Of a stretch of 64,000 nt of DNA, positions 9,022-17,839 are shown one piece after another (position 1 is the first letter of the stretch; each line of letters starts with the position of its first letter). This DNA is from Sphingomonas sp. LY29 (GTDB lineage: Bacteria; Pseudomonadota; Alphaproteobacteria; Sphingomonadales; Sphingomonadaceae). The notes beneath the pieces were generated by a model. The model saw only the letters and a program-made list of their open reading frames with translations. It was not told the origin of the DNA and searched no databases. The stretch lies in the NCBI RefSeq assembly GCF_035593985.1, contig NZ_CP141587.1, positions 1,240,001 to 1,304,000 on the forward strand. Reading direction: 5' to 3'. Made by a program: the position numbers and the translations under genes.

Positions 9022-9106
9022 CTTTCGTCCTCGATTGGAACGGGCCGACGCATCCTAGCGGCCCATCGTTCGTTGCACGCGCACAAGATCAACCAGGAGA
9101 AAGTCC

Positions 9107-9358
9107 ATGAGCGGTTTCGAAGACATCAAGGAACATATGGAAGTGATCGGCGCCGACGGCGTCCATGTCGGCACCGTCGATCGCGTCGTCGACGACCGCA
9201 TCAAGCTGACCAAGGCCGACAGCGGCGAAGGCAGCCATGAAGGCCATCATCACTTCATCTCGCGCGGCCTCGTCGCGTCGGTCGAAGACGACCAGGTTCG
9301 CCTGTCGGCCAACGGCGACGTCGCCGTGACGTTCGAGGAAGAAGAAGGCGACCGCTAG
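9107..9358 (+). CDS. DUF2171 domain protein
   Basis: 83 residues, essentially one DUF2171 domain (PRC-barrel-like). Features are VIGADGVHVGTVDRV, a basic-acidic middle, HHHFISRGLVASVEDDQVRLS, and an acidic tail. An AGGAG ribosome site lies 8 nt upstream of the ATG. Divergent from the EcfG-controlled small membrane protein, so both may be stress genes, but I find no EcfG match on this strand at the right place. Function unknown. Confidence 0.88.
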   Translation: MSGFEDIKEHMEVIGADGVHVGTVDRVVDDRIKLTKADSGEGSHEGHHHFISRGLVASVEDDQVRLSANGDVAVTFEEEEGDR

Positions 9359-9369
9359 GTTGGTCTTCG

Positions 9370-9410
9370 ACTTTCCGCCGGTCGGTGCGCATGCGCCGAC
9401 CGGCGAAAGT
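9370..9410 (+). terminator. long hairpin after the DUF2171 gene
   Basis: Arms ACTTTC and GCCGGTCGG pair with CCGACCGGC and GAAAGT around a 10-nt loop with a single bulged base, starting 12 nt after the stop. No T-run follows, so it is a probable but non-canonical terminator. Confidence 0.5.
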
Positions 9411-9418
9411 GCGTCCCG

Positions 9419-9946
9419 ATGAGCCGATTTCGCCGGCGCCGCCGCGAGAGCGGACCGCGCAATAGAACGCGGCAGCGGATCATCCGCGCGCTCATTTTCG
9501 TGCCCTTGCTCATTCTCGCCGGCGCCTTGCTTGACCCGGCACTCATTCCGCCGATGGGTCCGACGGCCAGCGGTCCCGAACGGATCGACACCAATTTTAC
9601 CATCTGCGGCCGCGGGCGAAGCCATGCCTGTGTCGTCGACGGAGACACGTTTCGTCTTGGGCCGCGCCGCGTGCGTATCGTTGGGATCGACGCGCCTGAG
9701 CTTCGCGACTTCAAATGCGCGCGCGAACAGCAACTCGCCGAGCGCGCGACGGTCCGTCTGCAGCAGCTCCTCAATCAAGGTCCGTTCGACATGATTGCGC
9801 ACCGAATGATGAGGCAAGATCGCAATGGACGCGACCTGATGGCGATTGAACGCGGCGGCAAGTCGATCGGCGACCAACTAATCGCCGAGGGCCTCGCCCA
9901 TCGCTACGTCAACGCCAAGCTCGATTGGTGTGGGGGAACGACATGA
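9419..9946 (+). CDS. thermonuclease (SNase)-like protein, membrane-anchored
   Basis: 175 residues. A basic N-terminus (RFRRRRRES) precedes one hydrophobic segment (residues about 22-40). The remainder is a Staphylococcus-nuclease fold with DGDTFRLGPRRVRIVGIDAPE, which holds the Ca2+-binding Asp, first catalytic Arg and Glu positions. A second Arg is in DRNGRDLM. Predicted to cleave nucleic acid outside the cytoplasmic membrane. Its TGA overlaps the ppk2 ATG (ATGA), so the two genes are coupled. Confidence 0.85.
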   Translation: MSRFRRRRRESGPRNRTRQRIIRALIFVPLLILAGALLDPALIPPMGPTASGPERIDTNFTICGRGRSHACVVDGDTFRLGPRRVRIVGIDAPELRDFKCAREQQLAERATVRLQQLLNQGPFDMIAHRMMRQDRNGRDLMAIERGGKSIGDQLIAEGLAHRYVNAKLDWCGGTT

Positions 9947-10713
9947 AACGCAAGAAATACGAGAAGTTGATCGAGCCGATGCAGGCCGAGCTGGTGACGA
10001 TGGCGCGCTGGGTCGCGGCGACGGGGCAACGGCTGTGCATCCTGTTCGAAGGCCGCGATACCGCCGGCAAGGGCGGTGCGATCCAGGCGATCGCCGACAA
10101 GCTCAACCCGCGCCAATGCCGCGTCGTCGCACTGCCCAAGCCGACCGAGACCGAGCAGAAGCAATGGTATTTCCAGCGTTTCGTCTCGCACCTGCCTGCA
10201 CGAGGAGAAATCGTGCTGTTCGACCGTAGTTGGTACAATCGCGCCGGCGTCGAACGCGTCATGGGCTTCGCGACCGAGGAGCAGGTCGACGACTTCCTGC
10301 GCGCCGCTCCCGCGTTCGAGCGGTTGCTGGTCGACGATGGGATGCTGCTGTTCAAATATTGGCTCGGCTGCGACCAGGAGATGCAGGAGGAGCGGTTTGC
10401 AGAACGGCTCGCCGATCCGCTCAAGCGATGGAAATTGTCACCGATCGACCAGCAGGCGAGGGCCAAATATGCCGACTATACCCGGGCGCGCGAGGCGATG
10501 CTGAAGGCGACCCATTCCGCCGCGACGCCATGGACGCTGGTCGACTTCAATGACCAGAAGCGCGGGCGACTGACGCTTGTACGCGATCTGCTCGATCGAT
10601 TGCCCGACATGACCTGCCCGGAGCCGGCGATCGACTGGCCGCCGCTCGGCCATCCGCCGATCAAGGAGAAGTATGGCGTGCTGAAGCCGATCGCCGACTT
10701 CAGGGCCGACTAG
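9943..10713 (+). CDS. ppk2: polyphosphate kinase 2 family protein
   Basis: 256 residues, typical of single-domain PPK2, which moves phosphate between polyphosphate and nucleotides. Visible are the Walker A loop GRDTAGKGG, the Walker B/lid DRSWYNRAGVERVMGF and the downstream basic lid. Start ATG at 9943 overlaps the nuclease stop. Subclass (NDP versus NMP phosphorylating) cannot be fixed by eye. The stop shares CTAG with a convergent small reading frame. Confidence 0.94.
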   Translation: MKRKKYEKLIEPMQAELVTMARWVAATGQRLCILFEGRDTAGKGGAIQAIADKLNPRQCRVVALPKPTETEQKQWYFQRFVSHLPARGEIVLFDRSWYNRAGVERVMGFATEEQVDDFLRAAPAFERLLVDDGMLLFKYWLGCDQEMQEERFAERLADPLKRWKLSPIDQQARAKYADYTRAREAMLKATHSAATPWTLVDFNDQKRGRLTLVRDLLDRLPDMTCPEPAIDWPPLGHPPIKEKYGVLKPIADFRAD

Positions 10714-10829
10714 CGCGCGGCGGCCGAGTGCCGGACTTGGCGGCTCACGGCGCGTGCCAAGGGGCAGCGACGGAGCGCAATCACAATGCCGCCCCCCAAC
10801 AGTGCCACGATTGCCAATCCCGTCATCAT
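10710..10829 (-). CDS. putative 39-residue membrane protein
   Basis: Begins MMTGLAIVALLGG, has one hydrophobic helix of about 17 residues and a basic tail (RRCPLARAVSRQVRH). The ribosome site is weak (CAGGGG). Its stop overlaps that of ppk2 by exactly four bases, as in six other convergent pairs of this window; this is the best argument that it is real. Unrecognised. Confidence 0.35.
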   Translation of the reverse strand: MMTGLAIVALLGGGIVIALRRCPLARAVSRQVRHSAAAR

Positions 10830-10914
10830 CTTGCCCCTGCCGGTCGATTGCGACGGGATAGAGATTGCAAGCGGCGGGACGGTTGCATCGCGATGACGAT
10901 GCGATGAAATCTCG

Positions 10915-11859
10915 TCAGGGCGCCGCGGTCGGGGACTTCGACGTCGGAGTGGAACGCCGCCGACCGGCCAGCGCAAGCAGCATCCCGCCCAGGGCGAGGA
11001 CCCCGCCGACGACTGCGTAAACGCTCCACTGGTATCCTTCGAACACGGTCGACAGGCTCATTGCGATGACCGGGACGAGCACGCTCGAATAGGCCGCGCG
11101 GCCGGGTCCTATCTTGCGGACGACCGGGATATAGAGGCTGAACGCGAGCACCGTCGCGGCGAGCGCGAGGTAGATCAGCCCGAACCAGTAACCGGGGCGC
11201 GGGTCGGTCGTCGGCGGACCCGCGACGATCAGCGCGATGACTGCATCGAGCACGGCCCCGATCGCCATCGACCAGGCGAGCAGCGAAAGCAGCGGATAAT
11301 CCTTTGCAGTTGGGCCTGCCTGGTAGACGTTCGATGCGGACGCGCCGAGCAGCCCGACGATGGTCAGGCCAAGTCCGATCGCGATTTCCGTCCCACCGGC
11401 GGGATTGCGGGCGAATTCGTTCCAGAACAGGATGCCGATGCCGGTGACCGCGACCAGTCCCGCCGCGAAGAAGCGTGCCGTCGGCTTCTGTCCCAGGAAG
11501 CCCCACGCGAGGAGGCTGTTCGGGATCAGCAGCAGGGCGAACACCGTCGCGACGAGGCCCGAGGCAATATAATGTTCGGCAAGGTAGACGCCGTTGAAGT
11601 TGATGCAGAACTGGCACGCACCGATGATCGTCGCCGCAACCAGTCCGCGCCGATCGATCGCAAGGCTCTGCCCCTTCCAGTGCGCCACCGCCGCCATCGC
11701 CACCGCCGCGATCGCGAAGCGGTAGGTCACCGACCATTGCGGCGCGACCGTGCCGAGCTGGTCGCGAATGACGATCCACGTCGATCCCCACACCAGCGTG
11801 AAGATGATGAAGGGAATGATGATCGACGCGTCGATGCGCGCCTGGCCGTCCTGGCTCAT
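10915..11859 (-). CDS. DMT-superfamily (EamA) transporter
   Basis: 314 residues with ten predicted membrane helices in two EamA repeats. The N-terminal signature is FTLVWGSTWIVIRDQLGTV; the second repeat starts near residue 165. Members export amino acids or metabolites; the substrate is not predictable. The start codon overlaps the threonine aldolase stop (ATGA), so it is co-translated with an amino-acid enzyme, which makes an amino-acid exporter plausible. Confidence 0.92.
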   Translation of the reverse strand: MSQDGQARIDASIIIPFIIFTLVWGSTWIVIRDQLGTVAPQWSVTYRFAIAAVAMAAVAHWKGQSLAIDRRGLVAATIIGACQFCINFNGVYLAEHYIASGLVATVFALLLIPNSLLAWGFLGQKPTARFFAAGLVAVTGIGILFWNEFARNPAGGTEIAIGLGLTIVGLLGASASNVYQAGPTAKDYPLLSLLAWSMAIGAVLDAVIALIVAGPPTTDPRPGYWFGLIYLALAATVLAFSLYIPVVRKIGPGRAAYSSVLVPVIAMSLSTVFEGYQWSVYAVVGGVLALGGMLLALAGRRRSTPTSKSPTAAP

Positions 11860-12875
11860 CCGGTCGGCGAATCGAGCGCGGCAATTGCCCTGGCTAGCCG
11901 ATCGACTGCGGCCATGTCCTGATCCCAGCTCGTGACCAGCCGCACTTCGCCCGGCGCCCAGTCGTAAAAGTCGAAACCCTGCGCGCGGATCGCGGCTGCT
12001 TCATCGCCGGTCATGCGCAAGAACAATTCATTGGCCTCGACCGGATAGACCAGCCGCGCGCTGCCCGCCGCTTCGGCAAGTCGCGCCGCGGCCTCGTTCG
12101 CCGCGCGTGCATTCGTCAGCCACACGTCACCGTCGAGCATCGCCAGCAATTGCGCGGCGAGGAAGCGCCCCTTCGAGAGTAGGTGACCCGAGCGCTTGCG
12201 CTGGCGCGGGACCGCGTCGGCCTTGCTCGGGTCGAAGAAGACCAGCGCTTCCGCACTCATCCCGCCATTCTTGACGAAGCCGAAGCTGAGGACGTCGACC
12301 CCCGCGCGCCACGTCACGTCGGCGGGATCGGCACTGGTGAAGGCGACGGCATTGGCGAAGCGCGCCCCGTCCATATGAAAGCCGAGTCCGCGCCGCCTGG
12401 CGACGTCGCCCAGTGCGGCGACTTCGTCGGCACGGTAGCTCAAGCCATATTCGGTTGCGTTGGTGATCGACAGCGCCGCCGGCTGAACCTGATGCACGTC
12501 ATAGCGAACCCGCGAACAGGCCTCCTCGACCGCGTCGGGCGACAGCTTCGCGCCTTCACCCTGGAGCAGAGTCAGCTTCGCGCCATGAGTGAAAAATCCC
12601 GGCGCGCCCGCCTCGTCCTGCTCGATATGAGCGAATTCGTGGCACAGGATCGATCCCGTCGGCGGGCACAACGCGGCGAGGCCGAGGCAGTTCGCCGCCG
12701 TGCCGGTGGTGACCCACAGCGCGCGCACCGGCGTCCCGAACACATCGGAGAAGGCGCCATCGAGCTTCGCCGACCATTGGTCGCCGTCGTAGGCGGTATC
12801 GAGCCGGTTGGCGTCGCCGAGCGCGGCGAGCACTGGCGGGCAAACCGCGGCGGCATTGTCGGAGAAGAAGCGCAT
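11856..12875 (-). CDS. ltaE: threonine aldolase family PLP enzyme
   Basis: 339 residues. Fold-type I PLP lyase of the low-specificity threonine aldolase / beta-eliminating lyase family, splitting threonine to glycine and acetaldehyde. Diagnostic blocks are FFSDNAAAV at the start, HIEQDEAGAPGFFTHGAKL, FHMDGARFANA and FGFVKNGGMSAEA. The Lys of VKNGG is the expected PLP lysine, as in the TKNGG branch rather than the SKGLG branch. The start MRFFSDN at 12875 follows family similarity; further upstream the frame runs into the tRNA-Thr gene. Operon with the DMT transporter. Confidence 0.9.
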   Translation of the reverse strand: MRFFSDNAAAVCPPVLAALGDANRLDTAYDGDQWSAKLDGAFSDVFGTPVRALWVTTGTAANCLGLAALCPPTGSILCHEFAHIEQDEAGAPGFFTHGAKLTLLQGEGAKLSPDAVEEACSRVRYDVHQVQPAALSITNATEYGLSYRADEVAALGDVARRRGLGFHMDGARFANAVAFTSADPADVTWRAGVDVLSFGFVKNGGMSAEALVFFDPSKADAVPRQRKRSGHLLSKGRFLAAQLLAMLDGDVWLTNARAANEAAARLAEAAGSARLVYPVEANELFLRMTGDEAAAIRAQGFDFYDWAPGEVRLVTSWDQDMAAVDRLARAIAALDSPTG

Positions 12876-12947
12876 TGCCGGGCTGTGGCGATGCGAGGCC
12901 AAGAGGTCAATTGTCGTGGAAGGCGCTGTGCCGATCGTCCCGAGGGG

Positions 12948-12993
12948 ATCATTCGAACAGGCTCGTCCGCGTGGACGGGCCTGTTCGAATGAT
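12948..12993 (-). repeat. 21-bp near-perfect palindrome after tRNA-Thr
   Basis: Left arm from ATCATTCGAACAGGC and right arm to GCCTGTTCGAATGAT, continued by CGTCC/GGACG with one T.G pair and a 4-nt loop. It begins 2 nt past the 3' end of the tRNA on the transcribed strand. No T-run follows. It may be a processing or termination structure for the tRNA transcript. Confidence 0.6.
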
Positions 12994-12995
12994 GG

Positions 12996-13067
<72 letters not shown>

Positions 13068-13158
13068 ATGTCTGGAGGACGGGCGGGCCTATGGCCGAGC
13101 CTGCCCACCCCGTCAAGGCGCTTGCCGATGCGCGCGCGCAACATTAGCGATCGAGGCG

Positions 13159-13290
13159 ATGGCAAAGGACGATCCCGCCAAGGCCGAACGGTTGGCCGCT
13201 GCGCTTCGCGCCAACCTGCGCCGCCGCAAGGAGCAGGCGCGCGCGGCGGGCGATCAGCCGAAGCTGCCGACCCACGACGCGAGCGAATAG
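13159..13290 (+). CDS. small basic cytosolic protein (43 aa)
   Basis: MAKDDPAKAERLAAALRANL followed by a very basic RRRKEQARAA and a polar tail. Mostly helical and charged, with no signal or membrane segment. GAGG lies close upstream of the ATG. Proteins of this size and pattern occur as conserved hypotheticals in sphingomonads. Its last 37 bases are antisense to the next small reading frame, so the two may not both be genes. Confidence 0.6.
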   Translation: MAKDDPAKAERLAAALRANLRRRKEQARAAGDQPKLPTHDASE

Positions 13291-13421
13291 CCCGCGTCGA
13301 GCCCGCGATTGAGCGCAACGCGCGGTCCCAATATGTACATCGCCGCCAGCACCCAGCCGAGCGCGATGAATGCCAGCGGCTGCGCTACCGAGCGAGCGGA
13401 GCGCATTCCTTTTCGAGCCAT
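13254..13421 (-). CDS. putative 55-residue single-pass membrane protein
   Basis: Starts MARKGMRSARSV and has a hydrophobic helix around LAFIALGWVLAAMYIL. The C-terminus is GYSLASWVGSFG. It starts inside the end of the aminopeptidase P gene (37-nt overlap) and so could be its downstream partner. Unrecognised; support comes only from the membrane-protein-like composition. Confidence 0.4.
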   Translation of the reverse strand: MARKGMRSARSVAQPLAFIALGWVLAAMYILGPRVALNRGLDAGYSLASWVGSFG

Positions 13422-15184
13422 GTCCTGTCTTCCCCCTCCAGTTGCGGGCCGAGCTTTGCGAGCACCGCGGTATGATAATCGTCGACCCACTGCCGCTCGC
13501 CATCGCTGAGCATGGCAACGTCGATCAGGCGTCGGTCGATCGGCACGAAGGTCAGCGTCTCGAACCCCAGCATGTCCTTGTCGGCGCCGGGAATCTCGCG
13601 TGGCACGACCAGCACCAGATTCTCGATCCGGATGCCATAGTCGCCGACCTTGTAATAGCCGGGTTCGTTCGACAGCATCATGCCCGCGACCAGCGGCTCG
13701 TCGCCACCCGACTGCGAACTTCCGACCGGCGAGATCCGCTGCGGTCCTTCATGCACCGACAGGAAGGCGCCGACCCCGTGGCCGGTGCCGTGGGCATAAT
13801 CGAGCCCGGCCCGCCACAACGGCGCGCGCGCGAAACTGTCGAGCTGCGAGCCGCGCGTGCCCTTGGGGAAGACGGCGGTGGCGATACCGATATGACCCTG
13901 CAGCACGCGGGTAAAGCGGTCGCGCATCTCCGCGGTCGGCTCGCCAATCGGAACGGTGCGGGTGATGTCGGTGGTCCCGTCGCGATACTGCGCGCCCGAA
14001 TCGACGAGGTAGAGCGAGCCCGGCGTCAGCGGCACGTTCGATTCCTCGGTGCCCTTGTAATGCGGCAGGGCGCCGTTGGCGCCGAATGCGCTGATCGTGT
14101 CGAACGACAAGTCGACGACCTCGCCATGCTCGCGGCGAAGGTCGAGCAGCTTGTCGGCGGCGATCATCTCGTCGACCCCGCCGGCGGGCGCGGTCTCGTC
14201 GATCCAGCGAAGGAAGCGCGCCACCGCCGCCCCATCGCGCGCCTGCGCGGCGTGGTGACCGGCGATCTCGGCGTCATTCTTGATCGCCTTGGGCAGCACC
14301 GCGGGATCGCGCGCGCTCAAAATCGTCGCGCCGCCTTCTTCCAACGCACGGGCGATCGCCGACACCGAGCGTTCGGGATCGACCGCGACCGTCTTGCCCG
14401 CCAGCCCGCGCAGATAAGGCTCAAAGTCGGCGCGGTCTTGCAGCCGGACGCCATTGCCGAGGTGCTGCGCGATCTCGTCGCCGACCTTTTCACGGGCCGT
14501 GAACAAATCGGCGGTGCCGTCGGCATGGACGACGGCAAACGCCAGCGCGACCGGCGTATGGCTGACGTCCTGCCCGCGAATGTTGAACGTCCAGGCGATC
14601 GAATCGAGCGCGGCGAGCACCGCCGCGTCGGCGCCCTTGTCGCCAAGCCAGTCGGCAATGGCGTGGCGCTTGTCGGCGGAATTGCGGCCCGCGAGGTCGT
14701 CAGGCTGAACGACAAGCTTTGCGACCGACGGCTGGGGCCGGTCGGCCCACACCGCGTCGATCGGATTGCGCTCGACGGCGACCAGTTGGGCGCCGACCGA
14801 CTTCAGCCCGTCGCTCGCCCCACGAACCCAGTCGCGGCTGTGGAGCCACGGGTCGTAGCCGATGCGGGCGCCCTTGGCCGCGTGCGCCTTCAGCCATCCG
14901 GCCGGGCTGGTTTCGGGCACCGATTCATAACTGAAGTCGTTGCCGTCGACTTGGCTGCGGACCTGCACGGTGTAGCGCCCATCGGTGAAGATCGCGGCCT
15001 TGTCGGCCAGCACCACCGCCGCACCCGCCGATCCCTTGAAGCCGGTCAGCCACTCCAGCCGTCCGGCGTAGCTACCGACATATTCGCTCATATGCTCGTC
15101 GGTCAGCGGCACGACGAATCCGTCGAGGCCGTCGGCGGAAAGCTGGGCACGAAGGGCGGCGAGACGGTCGGCGGAAAGGGTCAT
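13385..15184 (-). CDS. pepP: aminopeptidase P family (Xaa-Pro aminopeptidase)
   Basis: 599 residues, the long three-domain form also found in eukaryotes: two creatinase-like N-terminal domains then a C-terminal pita-bread M24 domain. Metal ligands are visible in YLVDSGAQYRDGTTDITRT (two Asp), the His of HGTGHGVGAFLSVHEGP, and the Glu residues of LSNEPGYY and RIENLV. It removes N-terminal residues ahead of proline. The start at 15184 (MTLSADRL) is clear; the frame remains open far upstream only as antisense of the next gene. Divergent from prolyl oligopeptidase, another proline-directed peptidase. Confidence 0.95.
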   Translation of the reverse strand: MTLSADRLAALRAQLSADGLDGFVVPLTDEHMSEYVGSYAGRLEWLTGFKGSAGAAVVLADKAAIFTDGRYTVQVRSQVDGNDFSYESVPETSPAGWLKAHAAKGARIGYDPWLHSRDWVRGASDGLKSVGAQLVAVERNPIDAVWADRPQPSVAKLVVQPDDLAGRNSADKRHAIADWLGDKGADAAVLAALDSIAWTFNIRGQDVSHTPVALAFAVVHADGTADLFTAREKVGDEIAQHLGNGVRLQDRADFEPYLRGLAGKTVAVDPERSVSAIARALEEGGATILSARDPAVLPKAIKNDAEIAGHHAAQARDGAAVARFLRWIDETAPAGGVDEMIAADKLLDLRREHGEVVDLSFDTISAFGANGALPHYKGTEESNVPLTPGSLYLVDSGAQYRDGTTDITRTVPIGEPTAEMRDRFTRVLQGHIGIATAVFPKGTRGSQLDSFARAPLWRAGLDYAHGTGHGVGAFLSVHEGPQRISPVGSSQSGGDEPLVAGMMLSNEPGYYKVGDYGIRIENLVLVVPREIPGADKDMLGFETLTFVPIDRRLIDVAMLSDGERQWVDDYHTAVLAKLGPQLEGEDRTWLEKECAPLAR

Positions 15185-15277
15185 CAGACAAGCACCATGT
15201 CGTTGATCGAAGGGTCGTGCGGGCCTTAGCGCCGTTTTGCGCTGGACGCGACGCCCGCCGCTTGCTTCACTCTTGCC

Positions 15278-17422
15278 ATGACCCAGCGCATCCTTGCCAT
15301 GGCGCTTGCCGCCACCATCTTGGCCCCTTCCCCCGCCCTTGCCCAGAAAGCGACCATGACCGCGACGACCAGCCTGCCTGCGCCCCCGCGTGCCGAAGCC
15401 CGCCCCTATAGTTACGAGCGGCACGGCATCCGCGTTGAGGACTCCTACGCATGGCTGCGCGACAAGGGATATCCCAAGGTCGATGACAAGGACGTGCTCG
15501 ATTATCTGAAGGCCGAGAACGCCTATTTCGAAACCGCGATGAAGCCGCACGCCGCGCTGACCGAAACGATGTTCCAGGAAATGAAGGGCCGCGTGAAGGA
15601 GGACGACAGCTCGGTCCCCTTGAAGGATGGCGACTGGCTCTACTGGTCCGCGTTCAAGCCCGGCACGCAGTATCGCGACTGGTATCGCAAGCCCGTCGCG
15701 GGCGGCGCCGAGACGCTGATCTACAGCGAAAACAAGGAAGCCGAGGGCAAGGAATATTACCGCCTCGGCGCCTTCTCGGTCAGCCCCGACGGCAAGCGGC
15801 TCGCGACCCTGGTCGACGATGACGGGTCGGAGCGGTTCAAGCTGGTCGTTCGCGACCTCGTCAGTGGCAAGGTGCTGGAAACCGTGACCGAAGTCGGCAT
15901 TGGCGAGCCGGTGTGGACCAGCGATTCCAAGGGCCTCGTCTTCACCGAGGTCAACGACCAGTGGCGCAGCTATCGCGCGCGTTATCATGTCGTCGGTCGC
16001 CCGGTCGCCGAGACCAAGACGCTGTTCGAAGAAAAGGACGACATCGCCTTTTCGGTCGGGGTCGGCCGCACCACCGACAACAGCCTGATCGTGATATCGA
16101 CCGGCAACAATTCGTCGAACGAAATCCGGCTGGTCCCCGCCAACAGGCCCGACGCGCCGCAGAAGCTGGTCCGCCCACGCAAGGCCGACGTCCAGTATGA
16201 GATCGATGCCGCCCACGGGAAGCTGTGGATCCTCAGCAACGACGAGCACGTCAATTTCCGCGTTGCCTCCGCCGATCCCGCCAAGCCCGAGGCGTGGACG
16301 ACGGTCATTCCCGGCAGCGACCGCACCTATCTTCGCGGCGTCACCTCGCACCGCGATCACCTGCTGGTCAGCAGTCGCGTCGACGGCCTCGATCAGCTCG
16401 TGCTGCGCGATTACGCCAGCGGCAAGGAAGAGCGCGTGCCGTTCGCCGAGGCCAGCTACACCGCGAGTTTCGCGGGAAACCCCGACTATGCGCCCGCCGC
16501 CTACCGGCTGAGCTACTCGTCGATGGTAACCCCCGGGACGGTCTACGACTATGACCCGAAGACGAAGAAACTCGCCACGCTGAAGGTTCAGGAAATCCCG
16601 TCGGGATACGACGCGTCGGCCTATGTCACCGAACGGCTGATGATCCCGTCGCGCGACGGCAAGCAGATCCCGGTTTCGGTGGTTCGCCGCAAGGACATGA
16701 AGAAGGACGGATCGGGCAAGCTGTTTGTCTACGGCTACGGCGCCTACGGCTATGCCATCCCGCCCAGCTTCTCGACCAGCCGCCTCAGCCTCGTCGATCG
16801 CGGCTTCGCCTTTGCTATCGCGCACATCCGCGGCGGCGACGACTTGGGCTACCAGTGGTTCCTCGACGGGAAGCTAAAGGCGCGCACCAACACTTTCAAC
16901 GATTTCGTCGACGTCACTCGTGGCCTGATTGCGCAAGGCTACGCCAAGCCCGGCCGCGTCGCCGCGCAGGGCGGATCGGCCGGCGGCGAGTTGATGGGCG
17001 CGGTCGTCAACCAGGCCCCCGAACTGTTTGGCGCGGTCGTCGCCGACGTACCGTTCGTAGACGTGCTCAACACGATGCTCGACGACACGCTGCCGCTCAC
17101 CCCGGGCGAGTGGACCGAATGGGGCAACCCGATCAAGGACAAGGCGGCGTTTGAGCTTCTGCGCAGCTACAGCCCCTACGACAACGTCACCGCCAAAGCC
17201 TATCCGCCGATGCTGATCACGGGCGGCCTCAACGATCCGCGCGTGACCTATTGGGAACCGGCCAAGTGGGCTGCGAAACTGCGCGCCACCAAGACCGACA
17301 ACAATCTGCTGCTGCTCAAGATCAACATGGGCGCGGGCCACGGCGGCAAGTCGGGCCGCTGGAACGCGCTCCACGAGGTGGCGGAAGCCTACACCTTCGT
17401 CGCCACGCAGATCGGCGAGTGA
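15278..17422 (+). CDS. prolyl oligopeptidase family serine peptidase (S9A), exported
   Basis: 714 residues with a signal peptide (ILAMALAATILAPSPALAQ). The seven-bladed propeller domain (about 60-430) is followed by an alpha/beta hydrolase domain with nucleophile Ser in GGSAGGEL, the catalytic Asp probably in GGLNDPRV, and His in GAGHGGKSG. Predicted to cut short proline-containing peptides in the periplasm. Its TGA overlaps the GTG of the thioesterase gene. Confidence 0.95.
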   Translation: MTQRILAMALAATILAPSPALAQKATMTATTSLPAPPRAEARPYSYERHGIRVEDSYAWLRDKGYPKVDDKDVLDYLKAENAYFETAMKPHAALTETMFQEMKGRVKEDDSSVPLKDGDWLYWSAFKPGTQYRDWYRKPVAGGAETLIYSENKEAEGKEYYRLGAFSVSPDGKRLATLVDDDGSERFKLVVRDLVSGKVLETVTEVGIGEPVWTSDSKGLVFTEVNDQWRSYRARYHVVGRPVAETKTLFEEKDDIAFSVGVGRTTDNSLIVISTGNNSSNEIRLVPANRPDAPQKLVRPRKADVQYEIDAAHGKLWILSNDEHVNFRVASADPAKPEAWTTVIPGSDRTYLRGVTSHRDHLLVSSRVDGLDQLVLRDYASGKEERVPFAEASYTASFAGNPDYAPAAYRLSYSSMVTPGTVYDYDPKTKKLATLKVQEIPSGYDASAYVTERLMIPSRDGKQIPVSVVRRKDMKKDGSGKLFVYGYGAYGYAIPPSFSTSRLSLVDRGFAFAIAHIRGGDDLGYQWFLDGKLKARTNTFNDFVDVTRGLIAQGYAKPGRVAAQGGSAGGELMGAVVNQAPELFGAVVADVPFVDVLNTMLDDTLPLTPGEWTEWGNPIKDKAAFELLRSYSPYDNVTAKAYPPMLITGGLNDPRVTYWEPAKWAAKLRATKTDNNLLLLKINMGAGHGGKSGRWNALHEVAEAYTFVATQIGE

Positions 17423-17829
17423 GCGAGCAGCGCCCGGTCTTCACCCATGCCGTGACGGCGCGGCCCGAGCACATCGATGAGCTTGGGCACGTCAACAATG
17501 CGGTGTGGGTGCAGTGGATCCAGGAAGTGGCGTTGGCGCACTGGTATTCGGTCGCCGACCCCGCGCACCAGGACGGTTACATCTGGGTCGTGGTGCGGCA
17601 CGAGATCGACTATCTGCGCGCCGCCTTCGACGGGGAGACGCTAACCGGACGAACGTGGGTTGGCGAGGCGCCGAAGGGTGCGCGGTTCGAACGGCACATG
17701 GAGTTCGTCGGCGAGGACGGAAAGGTCCGCGTTCGCGCGACCACGGTATGGGCGATCATCGACAAGGCCGCGGGTCGCCCGATTCGCGTCCCGCCTGAGG
17801 TGGTGGCGCCGTTCATGGCCCAAGGCTAA
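17419..17829 (+). CDS. 4HBT-family acyl-CoA thioesterase
   Basis: 136 residues with GTG start overlapping the peptidase stop (GTGA). Hotdog-fold signature with catalytic Asp region HIDELGHVNNAVWVQWIQE, then YLRAAFDGETLTGRTWV. Hydrolyses acyl-CoA thioesters; the chain-length preference cannot be read from sequence. Confidence 0.87.
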   Translation: MSEQRPVFTHAVTARPEHIDELGHVNNAVWVQWIQEVALAHWYSVADPAHQDGYIWVVVRHEIDYLRAAFDGETLTGRTWVGEAPKGARFERHMEFVGEDGKVRVRATTVWAIIDKAAGRPIRVPPEVVAPFMAQG

Positions 17830-17839
17830 AAGGCCTTCC

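Noticed and set aside
9022..9070. Second EcfG promoter for the DUF2171 gene (GGAAC near 9035 and CGTT downstream)
   Set aside because: The spacing is about 25 nt instead of 16-17.
13385..16825. An 1146-codon minus-strand frame joining aminopeptidase P to the antisense of the prolyl oligopeptidase gene
   Set aside because: Family similarity starts at 15184; the upstream part is the complement of a clearly coding gene, kept open by high GC codon bias.
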